NCBI GenBank assembly: GCA_937894335.1
Contig: CALCRU010000058.1
Coordinates: 1 to 19,245, forward strand
DNA length: 19,245 bases
Direction of reading: 5' to 3'
From: an uncultured Treponema sp.
GTDB taxonomy: Bacteria; Spirochaetota; Spirochaetia; Treponematales; Treponemataceae
In this document: positions 15,184-19,245 of the stretch, in pieces
How positions within the stretch are numbered: position 1 is the stretch's first letter
Layout: each line of letters starts with the position of its first letter
Translations under genes and position numbers: made by a program
Notes under the pieces: generated by a model
Told to the model about the DNA's origin: nothing
Seen by the model: the letters and a program-made list of their open reading frames with translations, nothing else
Databases searched by the model: none

Positions 15184-15458
15184 AACTGATTGAACTGCTC
15201 AAGGACGGAAAGTCCCGCTCCATAGAAATGATTGCGGTGGAACTGAACACCTCAACCAACTATGTGCTTCGGGAGATGGAATTTCTTGAGCATGCAGGAT
15301 ACATTAAACGGGTTCTAAACACTGGTGCGAGCTGCAAAAAAAATTCTTGTGCCGGATGTTCGGGCTGTGCTTCTCACGGTAATGGCAAGACATGTTCGGG
15401 CTGTCTTCCTGACGGCGGCTTTAAGAATATGGGAGAAATGTGGGAATTTAATGTATAA
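15177..15458 (+). CDS. feoC: FeoC-like winged-helix protein with Cys-rich tail
   Basis: The best start is the TTG at 15177, which overlaps the feoB stop by seven bases and has TAGGA about nine bases upstream; no ATG or GTG start suits the domain. The 93-residue product has an N-terminal winged helix (VKLIELLKDGKS to HAGYIKRV, about residues 2-46) and a Cys-rich region with Cys at 53, 58, 61, 64, 73 and 76, then an acidic/aromatic end. FeoC proteins of enterobacteria combine a similar winged helix with a Cys cluster able to bind an Fe-S cluster, and regulate FeoB stability or transcription. This one has six Cys rather than the usual three to four. Its 3' end overlaps the convergent ABC ATPase gene by 11 bases. 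Confidence 0.75.
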   Translation: MVKLIELLKDGKSRSIEMIAVELNTSTNYVLREMEFLEHAGYIKRVLNTGASCKKNSCAGCSGCASHGNGKTCSGCLPDGGFKNMGEMWEFNV

Positions 15459-17031
15459 TCTTGTACATGGGCTCTTCTCCGGGGCGGAGTTCAAGAATGT
15501 TCTGCTCGCAGGGAAGGGCCTCGCTTGGGTCGTGGGTTACATGTAGCAGCGTAGTGGTTCCGGTTTGGGCAACTGTTTCCAAAAGGTCAAGGACAAGCTG
15601 CCGGTTTTCTTCGTCCAGTCCGTGACAGGGTTCGTCAAGAATGAGTACGCAGGGACTTTTTACCGCCGCCCTTAGGATAAGAATTGCGCGTTGCTCTCCG
15701 TAGGAAAGTGAACCGAATGCTTCGTTTGCTCTTTTTTCAAATCCGGCAAGTTTTAGCCATGCAAGGGCAGTAGCTTTTTCAAAATCTGTTGGGGCTTCGT
15801 AGAGACCTATGCTGTCTTTAAATCCGCTTATGATTACATTCTGAATTGTAGTGCCGCCTACCATTCTGTATTCTACATGTAGACGGTAACTTACTATGCC
15901 AAGTTTTTTTCGAATGTCCCAAATAGTTTCTCCAGTACCCCGTCGCTTACCAAAGAGACTTACATTTTCGCGGAAGACCTGCATGTTGTCGCCAGTAATA
16001 AGTTCTAGCATTGTTGTCTTTCCAGAGCCGTTTGGTCCCCGTATGAACCAATGTTCTCCTCTGTTTACAGTCCAGTTCATGTGCACAAGAACCTTGTGGT
16101 CGCCCCATCCCACATTTACATCTTCAAATCGTATAAGTTCAGAAGGAGATTCTTCCGCATTAAGTTCGTCTGTAAGAATTCGGCTTTCTTTTCTAATTGA
16201 TTCAAGGGAGGCAAGAAATTCTTCCTTTGTTTTTTCCCTGGTAAGCGCTTTTTCTTCTTGGCGTTTTTTATAAAGGGATTCATATTCAGCTTTTGCTCCG
16301 CAGAAGGAAATTTTTTTGTCCGCAAACTCAAGAACCTTGTTTATGCTTTGGGGAATTTCTGTAAATCGGTCTGTACACAAAATGACTCTAGGAAAATCTT
16401 CCGCGTTCTGTTTTGCTTTTACCTGACGGTCTGCCATGCTGTCAAAAAAATCAAGGAGTATTTTTCTTGAAGATGCATCCAGGCCTGCAAAAGGATTGCT
16501 TAGTATGAGGAGCTTGCATCCTGAAAGTAGTGAACGGCAAAGGAGCATTCGCCTTATTTCTCCAGTGCTCATGTAACGGAGTCCCCGGTCCAGAATCTTT
16601 TCTACTCCGCATAGTTTTACTTCGGGAAGGGTTTCAAGACGGTTTGCAATAGACGGTAATGGGTCGCTTCTCTTTTTGCTTCCTCCAAGAACTTCGCATA
16701 AAAATCTTCGTCCTGTTCTGCCTTCGTCTTCTCTGTTAAGAATTTCGCTTTCATCGTTTGCCCTTTCTTCTTCAATAAGGTGGGCCGCCTTTTCCAGAGA
16801 GACAATATCAGTTTTGTCTTTAAACAGGTTGCTGTAAAGAGAATGGTTTTCTTGAGGAACAAAGTCCAGCTCTCCTGCAAGGGCACGGATAAATTCCCCA
16901 GTACCGGAACCGTTTGAGCCTATGACAAGCCAGGCCTCGCCTTCGCACATTTTAAAGCTGATATCCGAAAGAAGTTGTCTTGATTTTGTTGCAACGGAAC
17001 ACTTTTCTACGCTGATTAATGTTTTGCTCAT
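15448..17031 (-). CDS. modF: ModF/PhrA-like tandem ABC ATPase with degenerate first site
   Basis: Has 527 residues from the ATG at 17031, which has AAAAAAGG upstream; a start at 17064 is possible but would overlap the regulator gene. Two fused ABC ATPase domains and no membrane part match E. coli ModF, including TGRRFLCEV/LDRGLRYMSTGE in the first half and the FGKRRGTGETIWDI segment in the second. The second site is canonical: GPNGSGKTT (332-340), LSYGEQ (S443), LILDEP (D466, E467). The first is degenerate: its Walker A reads GSNGSGTGE (38-46), with Thr replacing the Lys, and the Walker B end is LILSNP (S178, N179) instead of LDEP, while STGE (155-158) is kept. The role of ModF is poorly defined. 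It is probably cotranscribed with the upstream LysR gene. Confidence 0.85.
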   Translation of the reverse strand: MSKTLISVEKCSVATKSRQLLSDISFKMCEGEAWLVIGSNGSGTGEFIRALAGELDFVPQENHSLYSNLFKDKTDIVSLEKAAHLIEEERANDESEILNREDEGRTGRRFLCEVLGGSKKRSDPLPSIANRLETLPEVKLCGVEKILDRGLRYMSTGEIRRMLLCRSLLSGCKLLILSNPFAGLDASSRKILLDFFDSMADRQVKAKQNAEDFPRVILCTDRFTEIPQSINKVLEFADKKISFCGAKAEYESLYKKRQEEKALTREKTKEEFLASLESIRKESRILTDELNAEESPSELIRFEDVNVGWGDHKVLVHMNWTVNRGEHWFIRGPNGSGKTTMLELITGDNMQVFRENVSLFGKRRGTGETIWDIRKKLGIVSYRLHVEYRMVGGTTIQNVIISGFKDSIGLYEAPTDFEKATALAWLKLAGFEKRANEAFGSLSYGEQRAILILRAAVKSPCVLILDEPCHGLDEENRQLVLDLLETVAQTGTTTLLHVTHDPSEALPCEQNILELRPGEEPMYKIIH

Positions 17032-17044
17032 TGTTATGCCTTTT

Positions 17045-17959
17045 TTAGTTGGTGTGGAATTCATCCCATTTTGTATTGTGCAGAATGTCAGTTACCGCAA
17101 GGTGGATTCGCTTTTGCGCTTCTGTTCCTGACAGTTGCATTTTTTGAATGAAGCCTATGTCGTAGTAACCTATTGCGTGTCCTGCTGAATGAATTGAAAA
17201 TCCTGATTTGTAGGGGCCGTTTTCAAGAACAATTTTTGGCACCAGTCCTATTCCCAGTCCCAGTGTTGCAAGGGCCATAACCGCTTCGTTTCCTTCTGTT
17301 TCTGCCGCAATAATGGGCTTTACATTACGGCTTTTTATCCATGCGTCAAACCTTCTTCGGGCAAGTCCTGCTTTTGGAAGGATGAGTGGAACTGACGAAA
17401 CAATGTCCTGAGGGCTTCCGTTTATGCTGCTGAAAGTTCCTGTGCTGCTTGCTACAAATACAAGGGGGCTTGTGCGGACAGAAACACAGTCTATGCCTTC
17501 AAAGCCTGTGTCTGGAATTGCTGCAACGGCAAGTTCTGCCCTGCCTTCCCTAACCGCATTTACGGCTCCAGCAGGGTCTCCAGTTTCTACTGAAAGCTGG
17601 ATGGAAGGATACTTTGCGGAAAGTTTTTTTATGAAGGGCGGCATTATTGTGTAACAGGCCGTAACGCTAGCGTAAACATGAAGAACGCCTGAAACGCTGT
17701 CGCCCTTTTCTGAAAATTCCGACAGAATTTCGGTTTGGTCATCTATGCAGCGTCTGGCAAAGTCTGCAAAGCGTTTGCCTTTTTCGGTAAGGGTTACCTC
17801 CCGGTTGTCCCTGTCAAAGAGGATTACTCCAGTTTCTTCTTCAAGGCGACTTATCATACGACTGAGCGCTGAAGGACTCAGGTTTACTTCCTGTGCGGCT
17901 TTTGCAAAGTGTAAAGTCCTGCTTAAATGAAGGAATGCGTTCAGTTCGTAAAAATCCAT
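17045..17959 (-). CDS. ilvY: LysR-type transcriptional regulator, IlvY-like
   Basis: A 304-residue LysR-family regulator. The N-terminal winged helix-turn-helix (about 1-60) reads FLHLSRTLHFAKAAQEVNLS and ALSRMISRLEEETG, followed by FDRDNREVTLTEKG. The effector domain opens SGVLHVYASVTACYTIMPP and continues with ETGDPAGAVNAVREGRAELAVAA, close in pattern to E. coli IlvY, which activates ilvC in response to acetohydroxy acids. No ilvC or other branched-chain gene is in the window. It lies upstream of the ModF-like ATPase with a 13-base gap, probably one operon, and is divergent from a secreted repeat protein that may be its target. The start has no clear ribosome-binding site but a -10-like box six bases upstream. 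Confidence 0.85.
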   Translation of the reverse strand: MDFYELNAFLHLSRTLHFAKAAQEVNLSPSALSRMISRLEEETGVILFDRDNREVTLTEKGKRFADFARRCIDDQTEILSEFSEKGDSVSGVLHVYASVTACYTIMPPFIKKLSAKYPSIQLSVETGDPAGAVNAVREGRAELAVAAIPDTGFEGIDCVSVRTSPLVFVASSTGTFSSINGSPQDIVSSVPLILPKAGLARRRFDAWIKSRNVKPIIAAETEGNEAVMALATLGLGIGLVPKIVLENGPYKSGFSIHSAGHAIGYYDIGFIQKMQLSGTEAQKRIHLAVTDILHNTKWDEFHTN

Positions 17960-17994
17960 GCATACAGTGTACGGAGAAAAGCCTTTTTTTTCAA
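17960..17994 (-). promoter_or_regulatory. Promoter of the LysR gene, predicted leaderless
   Basis: On the minus strand TTGAAA (17994-17989), a 17-base spacer and TACACT (17971-17966) form a promoter whose -10 box ends six bases before the ATG at 17959. Transcription would start on the start codon. The -35 box lies in a dyad, AGCCTT / AAGGCT (17980-17998), that could be an autoregulatory site. Confidence 0.5.
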
Positions 17995-18040
17995 GGCTAT
18001 GGGCTAGCCATAAAAATTGTCAAAAAATGCAAAAAAGACC

Positions 18041-18092
18041 TTTTTTTACTGCCAAATATGATGTATACTATTGTTAGTAACTTTTTTGGAGG
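18041..18092 (+). promoter_or_regulatory. Probable -10 box and ribosome-binding site of the YD-repeat protein gene
   Basis: TATACT (18064-18069) is a good -10 element. The -35 position holds only a T-run (18041-18046). GGAGG (18088-18092) stands four bases before the ATG at 18097. The weak -35 next to a LysR gene fits an activator-dependent promoter, but no clear T-N11-A dyad was identified. Confidence 0.4.
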
Positions 18093-18096
18093 AACT

Positions 18097-18921
18097 ATGA
18101 AAAAAATCATAATGGTAGCACTTGTGGCATTGGCGGCAGCAACTGCCTTTGCACAGACTTCAGCCTTTAATCCTAATGGCAAGGTTTCATCGTATACAAA
18201 AACTTCTTACTCGGTGAATTCACGCTTTGGCGAATACTTCCGCTCTGTAACCTCAAAGATAACTTATGTTTTTGATGCGACAGGTCTTGTGACTTCAATT
18301 TCTGACTACAGCGCAAAAGATGTTCTTCTCGACCGTATTGTTTACGAGTACGATACTGCTCGCAATTTGCTTTCTTCAAGTTTTTACGATTCTTCGGACA
18401 GTCTTGTTTACAAAACTGTAAATGCTTACGATGCTAGCGGACGCCTTACCGAGGAGTCCGACTATGACGGAAAAAACAATCTGTCTGGAAAGACAATCTA
18501 TAAGTATGACGGTAAAAAGGTGACACAGTCTTACTATGATAAGAACGGCGCACTTCTTGCACGCACAATTATTCAGCTTGATGATGACAACCGAACTGCA
18601 GAAGAGGCTCTTTATTTTGATGACGGCTCTCTGGATGAAAGACGGGTATATTCATACACTGATTCTGGAGCGATTTCTGTAATCGAAACATTTGACCGCT
18701 ATGACGCAAGCACTGGACGCACTGAGTACCGCTACAACGACAACGGTTCAATTAGCGAAGTTCGACTCTTTTCTGGTAACGGCGTTCTGTATGAGCGCAG
18801 AATCTACCGCAACGATGCCAGTGGCAATCCTACTCAGATTACATTCTATTCTGTAGCAGAAAAGTTTGGCGGCATTGCAAACGAAATGCTTTCTATTGAG
18901 ACATTTACTTACAAGAAATAA
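18097..18921 (+). CDS. Secreted YD/RHS-like repeat protein
   Basis: Has 274 residues from the ATG at 18097 with GGAGG upstream; longer in-frame readings place non-signal sequence first. MKKIIMVALVALAAATAFA is a signal peptide with cleavage after A19. From about residue 53 to 260 there are eight repeats of 24-27 residues with the loose pattern [R/K]-[T/R]-x-Y-x-Y-D-x-x-G-x(6)-Y-D-x-x-G-x-L. This resembles the YD repeats of RHS/teneurin shells and the tandem strands of YwqK-type proteins. Repeats of this kind stack as beta-hairpins, and only about eight would give a short, open strip rather than a closed cocoon. It lacks an RHS core motif and a toxin domain. The likely location is periplasmic or secreted; function is unknown. 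Confidence 0.8.
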   Translation: MKKIIMVALVALAAATAFAQTSAFNPNGKVSSYTKTSYSVNSRFGEYFRSVTSKITYVFDATGLVTSISDYSAKDVLLDRIVYEYDTARNLLSSSFYDSSDSLVYKTVNAYDASGRLTEESDYDGKNNLSGKTIYKYDGKKVTQSYYDKNGALLARTIIQLDDDNRTAEEALYFDDGSLDERRVYSYTDSGAISVIETFDRYDASTGRTEYRYNDNGSISEVRLFSGNGVLYERRIYRNDASGNPTQITFYSVAEKFGGIANEMLSIETFTYKK

Positions 18922-18937
18922 GTTCCTGTGCATTACG

Positions 18938-18977
18938 CAAAAAACCTCCGTCTTCTTGGGCGGAGGTCTTTGTTTTT
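18938..18977. terminator. Bidirectional rho-independent terminator
   Basis: ACCTCCG (18944-18950) pairs with CGGAGGT (18961-18967) around a 10-base loop, followed by CTTTGTTTTT and preceded by AAAAA. It ends the YD-repeat gene on the plus strand and the Rpn gene ending at 19005 on the minus strand. Confidence 0.88.
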
Positions 18978-19004
18978 AAAGGGTTGCTGTTGTTCTTTTT
19001 GGGT

Positions 19005-19244
19005 TTAGATACTCTGTGCAAGGGTCTCTATGTCTTCCAAGGGCAGGCCTGTGTATTTTGCTATGTTTGCCACTGACACTTCTCCGGAGTTAAGCATGTT
19101 GAGTGCAAGGTCACGAGTAGCCTGGGAGATGCCTTGAGAGATGCCTTGAGAGATGCCCTGCTTTAAGCCGGTTTCCATGCCTTGCTCCAGACCTTTTTCC
19201 ATTCCGTCTTCGAAGGCTTCCTCCCTTTGAACGGCTATGTCGGT
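19005..19244 (-). CDS. Rpn/PD-(D/E)XK nuclease-transposase family protein, C-terminal fragment
   Basis: The gene enters the window from the right and its last 79 codons are visible. It starts with the same TDIAVQREEAFEDG as the left-end gene, then has a longer repeat tail: MEKGLEQGMETGLKQ plus three consecutive GISQ units, against one in the left copy. It ends in a helical module with TGLPLEDIETLAQSI. Assignment rests on this repeat tail, typical of treponemal Rpn-family proteins; the nuclease domain lies outside. An internal ATG at 19202 could start a 65-residue C-terminal product, though the purine-rich GGGAGG upstream of it is too far (about 20 bases) to be a standard ribosome-binding site. 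Confidence 0.75.
   Translation of the reverse strand, partial: TDIAVQREEAFEDGMEKGLEQGMETGLKQGISQGISQGISQATRDLALNMLNSGEVSVANIAKYTGLPLEDIETLAQSI
19093..19244. repeat. Right arm of the long inverted repeat (Rpn tail)
   Basis: Reverse complement of 2-117, longer by 36 bases because of three extra 12-base units. The arms are oriented so that the two gene tails point toward each other across about 19 kb. Confidence 0.9.
19122..19157 (-). repeat. Three tandem 12-bp units encoding GISQ
   Basis: Three head-to-tail 12-base units, two identical (ggcatctctcaa on the minus strand) and one with two changes (ggcatctcccag). Each codes for Gly-Ile-Ser-Gln, so gain or loss keeps the reading frame. The left-end Rpn tail has one unit. 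Confidence 0.95.
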
Positions 19245-19245
19245 C

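Noticed and set aside
17980..17998. Hairpin AGCCTT/AAGGCT as a terminator
   Set aside because: It lies between divergent genes, so no transcript ends here; its position over the -35 box fits a regulatory dyad better.
17893..18096. Longer N-terminus for the YD-repeat protein
   Set aside because: It would overlap the divergent LysR gene and bury the signal peptide about 68 residues inside; GGAGG precedes the ATG at 18097.
1..19245. CRISPR array, tRNA, rRNA, riboswitch or insertion sequence
   Set aside because: No regularly spaced repeats, no cloverleaf-like or conserved rRNA sequence and no transposase with terminal repeats were found by eye; leaders are all short (under about 140 bases). The only mobile-type genes are the partial Rpn genes at the edges.

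Overview
The window looks like a chromosomal stretch of a spirochaete, most likely a host-associated Treponema. The reasons are indirect: moderate GC, a lipoprotein with a relaxed lipobox, repeat-tailed Rpn/PD-(D/E)XK nuclease genes of the kind that are abundant in treponemes, small secreted YD-repeat proteins, and carbohydrate genes typical of gut or rumen anaerobes. Genus is inferred from gene content only. No tRNA, rRNA, CRISPR array or insertion sequence was seen, and no gap between genes exceeds 300 bases.

Left part (1-7485), carbohydrate region. The window opens inside the 3' end of an Rpn-family gene. A leader-less GH95 alpha-L-fucosidase/galactosidase follows, then a convergent lipoprotein gene on the minus strand. 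Next come a xylulokinase-type FGGY kinase, a DUF4867 cupin-like protein and a compact L-fucose/L-arabinose-isomerase-family enzyme. The last three, with the glycosidase, look like a sugar-liberation, isomerisation and phosphorylation pathway that lacks the classical fuculose-phosphate aldolase. Bidirectional hairpin terminators close both ends of this region.

Middle part (7486-15458), transport. A minus-strand sodium-coupled NSS amino-acid transporter diverges from a tightly packed six-gene plus-strand operon. That operon encodes two half-ABC transporters of the YbtPQ/IrtAB type, a membrane-anchored HMA metal-binding protein, FeoA, a divergent FeoB and a Cys-rich FeoC-like winged-helix protein. 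It has a near-consensus promoter (TTGACA-N17-TAATAT) followed at the predicted +1 by a perfect 16-bp palindrome, GTTAGCATATGCTAAC, which is very probably the operator of a metal-responsive repressor of DtxR/IdeR type.

Right part (15448-19245). A minus-strand pair encodes an IlvY-type LysR regulator and a ModF-like tandem ABC ATPase whose first nucleotide site is degenerate. Divergent from it is a secreted protein built of about eight YD-like repeats. The window closes in a second Rpn-family gene, oriented opposite to the first. The two Rpn tails are nearly identical over 116/152 bases and form an inverted repeat that brackets the whole window.

Points most worth following: the six-gene iron/metal operon and its palindrome, the non-canonical sugar cassette, a recurrent TANNNT-N6-ATG arrangement with no clear ribosome-binding site (three genes) that predicts leaderless transcripts, and the recombining Rpn tails.
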